Assembly (NCBI RefSeq): GCF_001421745.1
Contig: NZ_LMKW01000009.1
Coordinates: 161,507-225,506 of the forward strand
Direction of reading: 5' to 3'
DNA: 64,000 nt
Origin: Sphingomonas sp. Leaf230
GTDB lineage: Bacteria > Pseudomonadota > Alphaproteobacteria > Sphingomonadales > Sphingomonadaceae
A program made the translations under genes and the position numbers. Positions within the stretch are counted from its first letter, which is position 1, and every line of letters starts with the position of its first letter. Shown piece by piece: positions 36,292-45,621 of the stretch. The notes below the pieces were generated by a model that had not been told where the DNA came from, did not search any database, and saw nothing but the letters and a program-made list of their open reading frames with translations.

Positions 36292-38403
36292 ATGCGTGGT
36301 ATCTTGTTTGCGACGGCGGCGACATTGCTTGCGGGGACCGCAGCCATCGCCCAAGTCGCACCGATGACCAAAACGAACACTGCCGCCGACCCGTATATCT
36401 GGCTCGAGGACAAGGATGGCGCAAAGCCTTTGGCCTGGGTCGAGGCGGAGAATGCGAAGACGTTGCCGCGTCTCCAGAACGATCCGCGCTACAAGACTTT
36501 TTATGCCGAGGCGCTGGCGATCGCGTCCGCGAAGGATCGCATCCCGATGCCGAACCAGATGTTCGGGCGGATCTACAATTTCTGGCGCGATGCCGAGCAT
36601 CCACATGGGCTTTGGCGTTGGACGAGTGCTGCCGATTACGCGAGCCCGACGCCGAAATGGACGACCGCGCTCGATCTCGATGCGCTGGGCAAGGCCGAGG
36701 GCAAGCAGTGGGTGTGGAAGGGGTCGACCTGTCTCCAGCCCGAGGAGCGGCTGTGCCTCGTAGCGCTGTCGGAGGGTGGCGAGGACGCGGTGACGTATCG
36801 CGAGTTCGACCTGTCGACCGGCACGTTCGTCGCGAACGGCTTCACGCTGCCGAAGTCGAAGCAGGATGCCAGCTGGGTCGACAAGGATACGCTGCTGGTC
36901 GCGCGCGACTGGGGGGCGGGGACGACGACTCAGTCGGGCTATGCGTTCGTGCTGAAGCAGGTGAAGCGCGGCCAGCCGCTGACCGCCGCGACCGAGGTGT
37001 ACCGCGGCGCGGCGACCGACCAGGGGCCGACCGGTGCGGACGTGCTGACCGACGAGAAGGGCAACCGGCTGGTGGTGATCCAGCGGCGGAAGACGTTCTT
37101 CGGCGCGGACAAGCTGGTGTGGACGCCGGCGGGTACGCGGCCGCTCGCGCTGCCCGATCGGACGTTTCCGGCGGGGATGATCGACGGACAGGTGATCTTC
37201 TCGACCAGTGACCCATGGGGCAAGATCCCGGAGGGGGCGGTTGCCTCCGCGCCGCTCGCCGAGGTGGAGAAGGGCGCGATCAACCCGACGATCGTGTTCG
37301 CACCGGGGCCGCGTCAGTCGGTCGACGGGATGGCGCTGACCAGGTCGAAGCTGTTGCTGGTGGTGTCGGACAACGTTCGCGGGCGGGCGTCGGTTTACAC
37401 GCACGGCGCAAGCGGCTGGACCGCCAAGCCAATCGCGCTGCCCGACAATGCCTCGATCGACGTCGCGAGCACGACGGATCGTAGCGACGATGCGTATCTG
37501 ACGGTGACGGGGTTCCTCACGCCGACGTCGCTCTATTCGCTGGATGCGGCCTCTTCCGCAGCACCAAAACCGATCAAGACGCTGCCGGCGAAGTTCGATG
37601 CGTCGAACGACGTCGTCGAGCAGTTCGAGGCGACCTCGACCGACGGGACGAAGGTGCCGTATTTCGTGGTGCACAAGAAGGGCATCACGCTCGACGGGAC
37701 CACGCCGACGATCATGACGGCGTATGGCGGTTTCCAGGTGTCGATGACGCCGAGCTATTCGGGGAGCACAGGCAAGCTTTGGCTGGAGCGGGGTGGGTCG
37801 TACGTGCTGGCGAACATCCGCGGGGGCGGGGAGTTCGGGCCTAAGTGGCATGACGCCGGGCGGAAGACGAAGCGGCAGGTGATCTACGACGACTTCGCGG
37901 CGGTGGCGAAGGACCTGTTTGCGCGGAAGCTGACGAGCCCGGCCAAGTTGGGGATCTATGGTGGGTCGAATGGCGGGCTGCTGATGGGGGTCGAGTTCAA
38001 CCAGCATCCCGATTTGTGGAAGGCGGTGACGATCCAGGTGCCGCTGCTCGACATGATCCGGTACGAGGGGATCGCGGCTGGGGCGTCGTGGGTCGACGAA
38101 TATGGCTCGGTGACGGTGCCAGCGGAGAAGGCGTTTCTCGAGACGATCTCGCCGTATCAGAACATCAAGAAGGGCGTCGCGTATCCGGAGCCGTATATCT
38201 GGACGACGACGAAGGATGACCGGGTCGGGCCGCAGCACGCGCGCAAGTTCGCGGCGCGGTTGAAGGAATATGGGCTGCCGTATCTGTATTATGAGGACAC
38301 GGCGGGCGGTCATTCGGGCGATGCGGATATCGAGCAGGGGGCTCGGTTGCAGGCTTTGCAGATGACGTACTTCACGCAGAAGCTGGTCGGGGTGGCGAAG
38401 TAA
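36292..38403 (+). CDS. Prolyl oligopeptidase family serine peptidase (S9A)
   Basis: A 703-residue S9 peptidase with a Sec signal peptide (MRGILFATAATLLAGTAAIA). The N-terminal beta-propeller starts at DPYIWLEDKDG. The C-terminal hydrolase domain has the catalytic Ser in YGGSNGGLLMG, Asp in DDRVGPQHA, and His in GGHSGD. It should cut peptides after proline in the periplasm. GGGAG precedes the ATG at 36292; the frame upstream crosses a palindrome. Confidence 0.94.
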   Translation: MRGILFATAATLLAGTAAIAQVAPMTKTNTAADPYIWLEDKDGAKPLAWVEAENAKTLPRLQNDPRYKTFYAEALAIASAKDRIPMPNQMFGRIYNFWRDAEHPHGLWRWTSAADYASPTPKWTTALDLDALGKAEGKQWVWKGSTCLQPEERLCLVALSEGGEDAVTYREFDLSTGTFVANGFTLPKSKQDASWVDKDTLLVARDWGAGTTTQSGYAFVLKQVKRGQPLTAATEVYRGAATDQGPTGADVLTDEKGNRLVVIQRRKTFFGADKLVWTPAGTRPLALPDRTFPAGMIDGQVIFSTSDPWGKIPEGAVASAPLAEVEKGAINPTIVFAPGPRQSVDGMALTRSKLLLVVSDNVRGRASVYTHGASGWTAKPIALPDNASIDVASTTDRSDDAYLTVTGFLTPTSLYSLDAASSAAPKPIKTLPAKFDASNDVVEQFEATSTDGTKVPYFVVHKKGITLDGTTPTIMTAYGGFQVSMTPSYSGSTGKLWLERGGSYVLANIRGGGEFGPKWHDAGRKTKRQVIYDDFAAVAKDLFARKLTSPAKLGIYGGSNGGLLMGVEFNQHPDLWKAVTIQVPLLDMIRYEGIAAGASWVDEYGSVTVPAEKAFLETISPYQNIKKGVAYPEPYIWTTTKDDRVGPQHARKFAARLKEYGLPYLYYEDTAGGHSGDADIEQGARLQALQMTYFTQKLVGVAK

Positions 38404-38410
38404 AACTTGT

Positions 38411-38534
38411 GATCCTCCCCCGCCAGGGGGAGGCGGCAGGCATCGCCTGACGGAGGGGGAGGAAGGGGAAACCTCGGTTCCGTGTCCTCCCCTCCGTCAC
38501 CTTCGGCGCCACCTCCCCCTTGCGGGGGAGGATC
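38411..38534. repeat. Paired palindrome, family H
   Basis: ATCCTCCCCCGCCAGGGGGA-GG at the left and CCTCCCCCTTGCGGGGGAGG-ATC at the right are inverted copies, with smaller nested stems between. It lies between the convergent peptidase and glycine-zipper genes. A second copy is at 56992-57118. Confidence 0.88.
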
Positions 38535-38543
38535 GACCGTCGA

Positions 38544-39095
38544 TCAGCGGCAGCGAACCTGGCTGTTGTTCTGGTCCACTGCACGGCCGGCGAGGCCACC
38601 TGCCGCTGCACCGAGCAGCGAGCCGACGATGCGCGAACGGCCGCCGTCGATCACATTGCCGAGGATGCCGCCGCCCGCTGCGCCGATGATCAGCCCGGTC
38701 GTGCCGTCGTTGCGCTTGCAGTAATATTTGCCGTCCTGCCCGGCATAGACACGGTCGTTGGTCGACAGCGTGCGCTCCTGGTAGTTCGGGCCGGCGCGAT
38801 AGTAGCGTGATGGGTCGTAGTTACCTTCGTCGCGCTCGTCCGGATACGCTTCCTGGTAGCCGCCGCTGCGATCTGGCGCGGTGCGATAGCCGCCCTGTGG
38901 CGCATAGCCGCCGCGGTTGCCGCGGACCGACTGGTAGCGATCGAATTCCTGGCGGAAGATCTGCAATTCGCTGTCGAGGCGCGACTGGGCGGCGGCGAAG
39001 CGCGCGTCGTCGGCCTGCGACTGCGCGAGCGCGGGGGTGGCGGCGGAGAGGCAGGTAGCGGCGATCAGTGCAGCCGTACCGAGAAAACGCTTCAT
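38544..39095 (-). CDS. Glycine-zipper 2TM domain protein, secreted
   Basis: A 183-residue exported protein. The signal peptide is MKRFLGTAALIAATCLSAAT ending PALAQ. A Tyr/Gly/Arg-rich middle is followed by the glycine-zipper pair GLIIGAAGGGILGNVIDGG and GSLLGAAAGGLAGRAVD, as in 17-kDa surface antigen proteins. It likely associates with the outer membrane. AAGGATCC precedes the ATG. Confidence 0.87.
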   Translation of the reverse strand: MKRFLGTAALIAATCLSAATPALAQSQADDARFAAAQSRLDSELQIFRQEFDRYQSVRGNRGGYAPQGGYRTAPDRSGGYQEAYPDERDEGNYDPSRYYRAGPNYQERTLSTNDRVYAGQDGKYYCKRNDGTTGLIIGAAGGGILGNVIDGGRSRIVGSLLGAAAGGLAGRAVDQNNSQVRCR

Positions 39096-39172
39096 GATCC
39101 GGATCCTTCTAAAAGGTCACAACGAGAGTGGGCGGCAGCATCGCGCCACCGCCAACTCGATATCAAGAATTA

Positions 39173-39469
39173 TCAGCGGCAGATCTGCACGCGGCGGTTG
39201 TGGCGCCATTCGGTGCGGCAGCGGCGGTTGTTGTTCCAGTTGCGACGATCATGATCGCGACCACGATAACGACGGTCGTCGTGACGATCGCCGCGATGGT
39301 CGTTGTGGCGATAATCGCGGCGGTCGCCGCGGTCGCCACGGTGGTCGCCACGATGATCGTTGTCGCGATACTGCTGGCTGTACCCGCGCTGGGCTTCTGC
39401 GGGAGCGGCGGCGCCGAGGCCGAGTGTCGCGAAGGCCAACCCGGCAGCGATGAGATGCGTAAACTTCAT
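39173..39469 (-). CDS. Small secreted His/Arg/Asp-rich protein
   Basis: A 98-residue protein. The signal peptide MKFTHLIAAGLAFATLGLGA ends APAEAQ. The mature part is dominated by HRGD, DHRGDR and DRRDYRH repeats and ends with a cysteine pair in RRCRTEWRHNRRVQICR. I do not recognise a family with confidence; similar low-complexity His/Arg-rich exported proteins are common in sphingomonads, and metal binding is possible. AGGA precedes the ATG at 39469. Confidence 0.75.
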   Translation of the reverse strand: MKFTHLIAAGLAFATLGLGAAAPAEAQRGYSQQYRDNDHRGDHRGDRGDRRDYRHNDHRGDRHDDRRYRGRDHDRRNWNNNRRCRTEWRHNRRVQICR

Positions 39470-39598
39470 GAGATGTCCTCTCGAACCCGACAATCGGGAT
39501 GTGCCGTTGATACGGCTATCGAGAGACATCGTTCCTGAACGGGTTTGTTGGCTGGCGTACAGGTTGGGCGCGCCAGCCGGGGATCAGTTAGCCCTATG

Positions 39599-39892
39599 TT
39601 AGCTGGGGAGCCCCTCGATCACGAACACGCGGTAGTCGGCGCCCTTGAGACGGTGCTGCAACGCGTCCTGATAGGCCGGGCTGTCATACCAGGCATGCGC
39701 CTCGGCCACGTCGGGGAATTCGAGGATCACGGCGCCCTCGACAGCCTGACCTTCGAGCGTTTCGACCGCACCGTAGAACGCGAGCGGCTTCAGCGTGCGG
39801 CCTTCGCGGGCGAGGGGTGCCTTGGCCTGGTATTGCTTCATCTCTTCGGCATCGGTGACTTCGTTGCGCACGAACACGACATAGGCGGTCAT
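39599..39892 (-). CDS. DUF1330 domain-containing protein
   Basis: A 97-residue dimeric alpha-beta barrel type protein. The motifs AYVVFVRNEVTDAEEMKQYQ, GAVETLEG and ILEFPDVAEAHAWYDSPAYQ are typical of DUF1330. AAGGAGA is 7 nt before the ATG at 39892; the in-frame ATG two codons earlier is too close. Its function is unknown. It lies downstream of the glycosidase operon in the same direction, 51 nt after the fucosidase stop, and could be read through from it. Confidence 0.88.
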   Translation of the reverse strand: MTAYVVFVRNEVTDAEEMKQYQAKAPLAREGRTLKPLAFYGAVETLEGQAVEGAVILEFPDVAEAHAWYDSPAYQDALQHRLKGADYRVFVIEGLPS

Positions 39893-39943
39893 CAACATTC
39901 TCCTTCTGCGGCGGCAGGGTGGCAGCGAGTATACCTATGCCCG

Positions 39944-41866
39944 TTACAATGCGCCTGGTTTCGGCCTGAACGCGCCGAGCCCGGCGATCGCCAGCCGTTG
40001 TGCGGGGATCGCGGTCTCGGCGAACGATAAGCGCAGGTAGCGCGCGGTGGTCGGTCGGGCGAACGCGATCCGCTGGGCGGCGAGGGCGTAGGCGATGTTG
40101 GGTAGTTCGCCCTTGGCGATGTCCTGCCACGTCTTGCCATCGGTGCTCGCCTCGACCCGGTAGCCTTTCGGCGGGGCGGTGTTCGCCATCACCGCGCGCG
40201 ACGGGATCAGGACGAACCCGGCGAGCGTCTCGGTCGCGGCGAGGTCGATCGTGACCGAGGCGGGTGTGCCGGGTGCGGGCGCGGGCATGGTCCAGGCGGT
40301 CGCGCTGTCGTCGTCGAGCAGCGCCTTGGCACCCGGCGCGGTGGCGGTGACGATCGACCAGCGGCTGGTGACGACGGTAGTCGTATCGGTGTTGCGGACC
40401 GGCGCGACGGGGGCGGGTGCGACCTGGCGGAACAGCGCGACTTCGCTGATCGCGGGGCAGGCGGTGCCTTCGAGGATGCGCAGGCGGAGGCGGCGGGGGG
40501 CGATCGGCGTGTCCAGGCGGACGATGCGTTGCGGTCCGATTCCCGAATGCTCGGCGAGCTTGCGCCATTGTCCGCCGATCTCGGCGTCGATCGCGAACCG
40601 GGTCACGCGGATGCCGAGGGGGAGATATTCGCGGAGGCGGATGAGGTCGAACGATCGGCCCGGCGGGAGGTCGAGCGTCAGTGTTGGGGTGATGATGGCG
40701 TCGGGCGTCGACCAATAGGTGTCGCGGTTGCCGTCGAGAACCGTGCTGGCCGCATAGGTCTTCCCGCGGACGTGGGTGGCGGATGCGACGGAGCCCTTCG
40801 CAAGATCGGTGGCAAAGGTCGCGGCCTGCGCCGTGCCGAACGACTTCAGCGTTTCGACGTCGATGTCCGCAAGCCGGCCGCGACGGTCGGGCGGCAGGTT
40901 GAGGTTGAGGTTGGTGCCGCGACCGACCGATTCGTCGTGCAGCTTGATCAGGCGCGCGGGCGTCTTGACCTTCGAATCCTCGTCGGCGTGGTAGAACCAG
41001 CCGGGCCGGATGGAGACGTCGGTCTCGGCGGGCCACCAGAGCGGCGCACCGCGCACGCCAGAATTGCCCTCGGACTGGACATAGGGATGGTTCGGCATGG
41101 TCGGCCAACACGGATCGCCGGCGATGCCGTCCTCGTTCCCGACCCAGCGCAGGTCCGCGCCGAGCGGGTCGAAGGTGCAGGCCATCGGCTGATGCTCGTG
41201 GACCAGCGCGACGATCGACGGCCAGTTATAATATTTTGGCGCGTCGATCTTCCGCGTGTCGCGCGCGCCGCCGTAATAGCCGTCACCGCCGTTCGCGCCA
41301 TCGAACCAGAATTCGAACAACGGGCCGTAGCGGGTGCAGAGCTCGACCACCTGCTTGCGGAAATACTCGACATAGGCCGGGCGGCCATATTCGGCGTGGT
41401 TGCGATCCCAGGGCGAGAGATACAGGCCGAAATCGAGCCCGGCACGACGGGTGGCGCGCTCCATCTCGCCGACGATGTCGCCCTTGCCGTCCTTGTAGGG
41501 GCTGTTGCGGATGCAGTGTTCGGTCAGCATCGTCGGCCAGAGGCAGAAGCCATCATGATGCTTGGCGGTCAGGATGATGCCGCGCATGCCGCCTGCCTTG
41601 GCCGCGGCGACGATCTGGTCGGGCGAGAAGTCGGTCGGGTCGAAGAGCTTCGGATCCTCGTCGCCATAGCCCCATTCACGATCGGTGAAGGTGTTGATCG
41701 AGAAATGGACGAATGCGTATTGCTCGCGCGCGTGCCAGGCGAGTTGGCGCTTCGAGGGCGTCGCACCCCAGGGTTTCGGCGCGGTGTCGCGGCCGGCACC
41801 GATCGCAGGCGTGGCGGTGGCGGCTAGACCCGAGGCGAGCAGCAGGCGGCGGGAAACTTCGGTCAT
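39944..41866 (-). CDS. GH29 alpha-L-fucosidase with two C-terminal discoidin-like domains
   Basis: An exported 640-residue glycosidase. The N-terminus TEVSRRLLLASG followed by PAIGA looks like a twin-arginine signal. The GH29 domain (about residues 35-360) has EQYAFVHFSINTF, LTAKHHDGFCLW and LYLSPWDRNH, and the probable nucleophile Asp in FEFWFDGANGG. It resembles the subfamily acting on alpha-1,3/1,4 fucose. Two beta-sandwich regions follow, each with F5/8 type C features (DTYWSTPD, and SATAWTMPAP with RYLRLSF). It is the last gene of the six-gene operon, 19 nt after GH92. In an N-glycan pathway it would remove core or Lewis-type fucose. Confidence 0.9.
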   Translation of the reverse strand: MTEVSRRLLLASGLAATATPAIGAGRDTAPKPWGATPSKRQLAWHAREQYAFVHFSINTFTDREWGYGDEDPKLFDPTDFSPDQIVAAAKAGGMRGIILTAKHHDGFCLWPTMLTEHCIRNSPYKDGKGDIVGEMERATRRAGLDFGLYLSPWDRNHAEYGRPAYVEYFRKQVVELCTRYGPLFEFWFDGANGGDGYYGGARDTRKIDAPKYYNWPSIVALVHEHQPMACTFDPLGADLRWVGNEDGIAGDPCWPTMPNHPYVQSEGNSGVRGAPLWWPAETDVSIRPGWFYHADEDSKVKTPARLIKLHDESVGRGTNLNLNLPPDRRGRLADIDVETLKSFGTAQAATFATDLAKGSVASATHVRGKTYAASTVLDGNRDTYWSTPDAIITPTLTLDLPPGRSFDLIRLREYLPLGIRVTRFAIDAEIGGQWRKLAEHSGIGPQRIVRLDTPIAPRRLRLRILEGTACPAISEVALFRQVAPAPVAPVRNTDTTTVVTSRWSIVTATAPGAKALLDDDSATAWTMPAPAPGTPASVTIDLAATETLAGFVLIPSRAVMANTAPPKGYRVEASTDGKTWQDIAKGELPNIAYALAAQRIAFARPTTARYLRLSFAETAIPAQRLAIAGLGAFRPKPGAL

Positions 41867-41885
41867 CATCGTCTCCGGGAGGGCA

Positions 41886-44183
41886 TCAGGCAGCGGGCTG
41901 GCCGAACGAGGGCGGTCGGTCGGCGAGCTTGGCGCCGAATGCAGGGTTCGGCGTGGCGGACATGGTGAAGCGGAGCGTGCCGCCAGCCGCGAGATCGGCG
42001 TGGGAGATCCAGCTTTTCGTCCACGGCTTGCCGTTCCACTGGACCGCCGCGACATAGGGCGTGTCGGCGCGGTTGCCGGGGGCTTCGACGACCAGCTTGC
42101 GACCCTTGCCGACGCGGACCTCGGCGTGGGTGAACAGCGGTGAGCCGAACACGTACACCGCCGCGACCGGATCGACCGGGTAGAAACCGAGCGCCGACAT
42201 CACGAACCACGCGCTCATCTGGCCGCAATCGTCGTTGCCGATGATCCCGTCGGGCGCGTTGCGGTACATCGTGTCGAGCAGCTTGCGAACCAGCGCCTGC
42301 GTCTTCCACGGCTGGCCGACATAGGCGTAGAGATAGGGCACGTGCTGATCGGGCTCGTTGCCGTGCGCATATTGGCCGAGCAGCCCGGAGATGTCGGGCG
42401 GCGCGTCCTTGGGTAGCGTCGACGGCGCGGCGAACAGCGCGTCGAGCCGGCTCGCGAACTTCGCGTCGCCGCCGAAATGCGCGATCTGGCCGTAGAGGTC
42501 GTGCTGGTTGAGGAACGTGGTCTGCCAGCCATTCGCCTCAGTGAAATCGCGGTAGCGCTTGGTGTGGCCGAGCTGGATCGGGTCGTAGGGCTTCAGCCAG
42601 CTGCCGTCGGCGAACTTGGGCCGCGCGAGGCCGATCGCGGGATCGAGCACGTTGCGGTAGTTTCGGCTGCGGAGACGCAGGCGATCGGCGTCTTCCTTCG
42701 CGCCGGCCTTCTGCGCGAGCGTTGCCATCGCCCAGTCGTCATAGGCGTATTCCTGAGTCCGGCTGACCGATTCGTCGACCGTATCGGCAGGGAGGTAACC
42801 GCGCTCGATATACGTGCCACGCGCGCGGCTGTTCACGAGATCGGGAGCGGCGGGATCGAACGCGCGGGTACGGATCGCGGGCCATGCCGCGGCATAATCG
42901 GCGTCGATGCCCTTTGCCGCGGCCTCGGCCATGATCGCCACCGAGTGCCAGCCGATCATCGTGCCGGTCTCGACCCCCTGGAGCGGCCAGCAGGGCGGGC
43001 CGTACGCGCTTTGCTGCGTCTGGCGGATCAGGTCGCGGACCAGCGATTTCGCGCGATCGGGCGCGACCAACGTCAGCAGCGGGTGGAGCGTGCGATACGT
43101 GTCCCAGGTCGAATAGGTGCTGTACGCCTGCTCGCCGGCGGGCACGCTGTGGACCTCGCGATCGGGCCCGACATAGCGGCCGTCGACGTCGGAGAAGAGC
43201 GTCGGCGCGATCATCGCGTGGTAAAGCGCGGTGGTCATGATGACGCGGGCGTCGTCGGTGCCGCCCTCGACCTTCACGACCTTGAGCGTGTCCGCCCAGT
43301 TGCGGATCGCCTGGCGTCGCGCGACGTCGAACTCGCGGAAATAGGACGCGGCGAGGTTGGTCCGTGCGCCGGCCATGTCGACCGCGGAGACGGCGGTGCG
43401 GACGACGATCGGTGCGGCGCCGGCATTGTCGTAGTGGAGCACGGCGCGGACGCGGTCGGCGGTGACGATCGCGCCGTTGACGCCCTGCGTGTCGGCGTAG
43501 AGCGTGATCCGGTCGGGTTTTGGCGACACGTGCATCGCGAAGTGGATGCGGCGGCCCTTCGCCCAGCGGAACGTCCGGCGGCTGCCGGTGAGCGTGCCGT
43601 CGGTGTCGAGCTCGATCCGGCTCTCGTCGATCAGCGGACCTTCGCCGGGGCGGCTGTCGCGGTAGTTGCCGAGATCGACCAAGAGGTGGCCGGGGCCGGC
43701 GGGGAAGTGGTGACGCTGCCAGCCAACGCGCGTCTCCGCGGTCAGTTCGGAGCGGACGCCGTTGCCGAGCGTGACGGCGTAATAGCCGGGCTCAGTGACT
43801 TCCTGCGTGTAAGTCTGGCGATAGCCTTCGCCGGGCTTGTCGGGTGCGCCGGGCAGCAGCTTGACCGCGCCGCGACCGGGAACGACCAGCACGTCCATCA
43901 GGTCGGCGATGCCGGTGCCCGACAGATGCGTGTGCGAGAAGCCCATCATGGTCGGGTCGCCGTGATGGTAGCCCGAGCAGTTCGCCCAATTCTCGGTATC
44001 GGTGTCGGGGCTGACCTGGACCATCCCGAACGGCATCGTCGCGCCGGGATAGGTGTGGCCGTCGCCGCCGGTGCCGATCCACAGATTGGGCGCGGCCTTC
44101 ACCGAGCGTGCGGCGGCGGGGATCGCGCCGGTGAGTGCGAGCGCACCGCTGGAGCCGAGCAGGGCGCGTCGTGTGATCTTCAT
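41886..44183 (-). CDS. GH92 alpha-mannosidase
   Basis: An exported 765-residue calcium-dependent exo-alpha-mannosidase. The twin-arginine-like signal is [12 protein letters not shown]. Family hallmarks include [45 protein letters not shown], the acid-containing [13 protein letters not shown], and [22 protein letters not shown]92 enzymes trim alpha-1,2, alpha-1,3 or alpha-1,6 mannose from N-glycans. Its ATG overlaps the stop of GH125 by four bases. Its position after GH3 and GH125 matches nixK in the Xanthomonas N-glycan cluster. Confidence 0.95.
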   Translation of the reverse strand: MKITRRALLGSSGALALTGAIPAAARSVKAAPNLWIGTGGDGHTYPGATMPFGMVQVSPDTDTENWANCSGYHHGDPTMMGFSHTHLSGTGIADLMDVLVVPGRGAVKLLPGAPDKPGEGYRQTYTQEVTEPGYYAVTLGNGVRSELTAETRVGWQRHHFPAGPGHLLVDLGNYRDSRPGEGPLIDESRIELDTDGTLTGSRRTFRWAKGRRIHFAMHVSPKPDRITLYADTQGVNGAIVTADRVRAVLHYDNAGAAPIVVRTAVSAVDMAGARTNLAASYFREFDVARRQAIRNWADTLKVVKVEGGTDDARVIMTTALYHAMIAPTLFSDVDGRYVGPDREVHSVPAGEQAYSTYSTWDTYRTLHPLLTLVAPDRAKSLVRDLIRQTQQSAYGPPCWPLQGVETGTMIGWHSVAIMAEAAAKGIDADYAAAWPAIRTRAFDPAAPDLVNSRARGTYIERGYLPADTVDESVSRTQEYAYDDWAMATLAQKAGAKEDADRLRLRSRNYRNVLDPAIGLARPKFADGSWLKPYDPIQLGHTKRYRDFTEANGWQTTFLNQHDLYGQIAHFGGDAKFASRLDALFAAPSTLPKDAPPDISGLLGQYAHGNEPDQHVPYLYAYVGQPWKTQALVRKLLDTMYRNAPDGIIGNDDCGQMSAWFVMSALGFYPVDPVAAVYVFGSPLFTHAEVRVGKGRKLVVEAPGNRADTPYVAAVQWNGKPWTKSWISHADLAAGGTLRFTMSATPNPAFGAKLADRPPSFGQPAA

Positions 44184-45610
44184 AACGCGCTCGCCAATAG
44201 TGCGGGGCGGGTGTTCGCAAGCTGAACGATCAGTTCGCCGAACAGGCCGTTGGCCCAGGCGAACCAGGACCGCGTGAACTTGGTGGGATCGTCCTTGTCG
44301 AACGCCTCGTGGATGAAGCCGGTGTCGGCATCGGTGTCGCGCAGCATCCGCAGACACGCGCGGACGGTCGCGTCGTCTGCGCCCGCCAGCGCGCGGACGA
44401 TCAGCGACATCGGCCAGATCTGGCCGAGCCCCACGTGCGGCCCGCCGATCCCCTCGGCCTTGGTCCCCTTGAAGAAATACGGGTTGGCGTCGCTCCATGC
44501 GGCTTGCGCGGTGCGGCGCCAGAGCGGATCGGTGGCGGGGACGCAGCCCATATAGGCGAGCGCGGAGAGCGACGGCACGTTGGCGTCGTCCATGAAGACC
44601 GCGTTGCCGAAGCCGTCGACTTCGTACGCCCAGACTTCGCTGCCGTCGCGCAGGCGCATCCGGCCGTGCGCGACGAGCGCCGCCTCGACTTCGTTCGCGA
44701 GCGCGGTCGCATCGGCGGCGAGTGCGGTGTCGTGACGCGCTTCGTTCGCGACGACCGCGAGTTCGCGCAGGGTGGTGACCGCGAACAGGTTGGACGGGAT
44801 CAGATACGGGTAGACGCAGGCATCGTCCGAGGGGCGGAAGCCGCATTGGATCAGGCCGTTGGGCTTGGCGGGGTTGCCCCAGCCTTCGAGCGCCATCGTC
44901 TCGGTGTTGCGGTTCGAGGATCGCAGGAAGCTGTAGGGGCCGCGATCGTCCTTGCGCTGTTGCTCGCGGTAGGTGCGGATGCTCGCGCGGGCGGCCTCGG
45001 CCCAAATTGCGTCGAACGGGGTCGCGTCGCGCGTCGCCTGCCAATAGCCGTAGGCGAGGCGCATCGGATAGCAGAGCGAGTCGATCTCCCATTTGCGCTC
45101 CGCGACGCCGGGTTTCATCTCGGTCTGGTCCTTTAGCGCCCAACTCAGGTCGGTCTTCGCGGTCGGGCTTTCCATGAACGCGTTGGCGTAGGGGTCGATC
45201 AGGATCGAGCGCGACTGGCGCGCGATGAGCCCGCGGAAGAGCGAGCGTAGCGCCGGGTCTTCGCGGACGAGATGGAGATAGGGGCGAAGTTGCGCTGAGC
45301 TATCGCGGAGCCAGAGGCAGGGGATGTCGCCGGTGATGACGAACGCGTCGGGCGCGCCGCCGACGGTCGACATGCGGACGGTGGTGTCGAGCGTGTTCGG
45401 ATAGCAGTTACCGAACATCCAGCGGAGCTTCGGGTCGCCGATCCGGGCGGAGACGCGCGCGATCTCGCGTTCGACCGAGCGGCTGGTGAAGTTGCGGTCG
45501 GCGAGCGCGGGGCGCTTGCTCGGCAGCGAGGGGCGGGCGGCGAAGGCGGGCGTGCCGACGAGCGCGAGGCCCCCGGCTACACCGCCCGCCATGACGGTGC
45601 GGCGGTCCAT
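44180..45610 (-). CDS. GH125 exo-alpha-1,6-mannosidase
   Basis: An exported 476-residue glycosidase of family GH125. The signal [19 protein letters not shown] is twin-arginine-like. Motifs include [43 protein letters not shown], and [20 protein letters not shown] with the probable catalytic base Glu. Characterised GH125 enzymes remove non-reducing alpha-1,6-mannose by inversion, the step needed after alpha-1,3-mannose removal from the N-glycan core. The ATG is 11 nt after the GH3 stop; a GTG at 45625 overlapping that stop is an alternative. It overlaps GH92 by ATGA. Confidence 0.94.
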   Translation of the reverse strand: MDRRTVMAGGVAGGLALVGTPAFAARPSLPSKRPALADRNFTSRSVEREIARVSARIGDPKLRWMFGNCYPNTLDTTVRMSTVGGAPDAFVITGDIPCLWLRDSSAQLRPYLHLVREDPALRSLFRGLIARQSRSILIDPYANAFMESPTAKTDLSWALKDQTEMKPGVAERKWEIDSLCYPMRLAYGYWQATRDATPFDAIWAEAARASIRTYREQQRKDDRGPYSFLRSSNRNTETMALEGWGNPAKPNGLIQCGFRPSDDACVYPYLIPSNLFAVTTLRELAVVANEARHDTALAADATALANEVEAALVAHGRMRLRDGSEVWAYEVDGFGNAVFMDDANVPSLSALAYMGCVPATDPLWRRTAQAAWSDANPYFFKGTKAEGIGGPHVGLGQIWPMSLIVRALAGADDATVRACLRMLRDTDADTGFIHEAFDKDDPTKFTRSWFAWANGLFGELIVQLANTRPALLASAL

Positions 45611-45621
45611 GTTCGCAGCGC

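Noticed and set aside
34771-38313. Leftward open frame of about 1180 codons spanning the MFS gene and the whole prolyl oligopeptidase gene
   Set aside because: Only the part below 36165 encodes a recognisable protein. The rest is antisense to a peptidase with an intact catalytic triad and reads as Arg/Pro-rich nonsense typical of GC-rich shadows.
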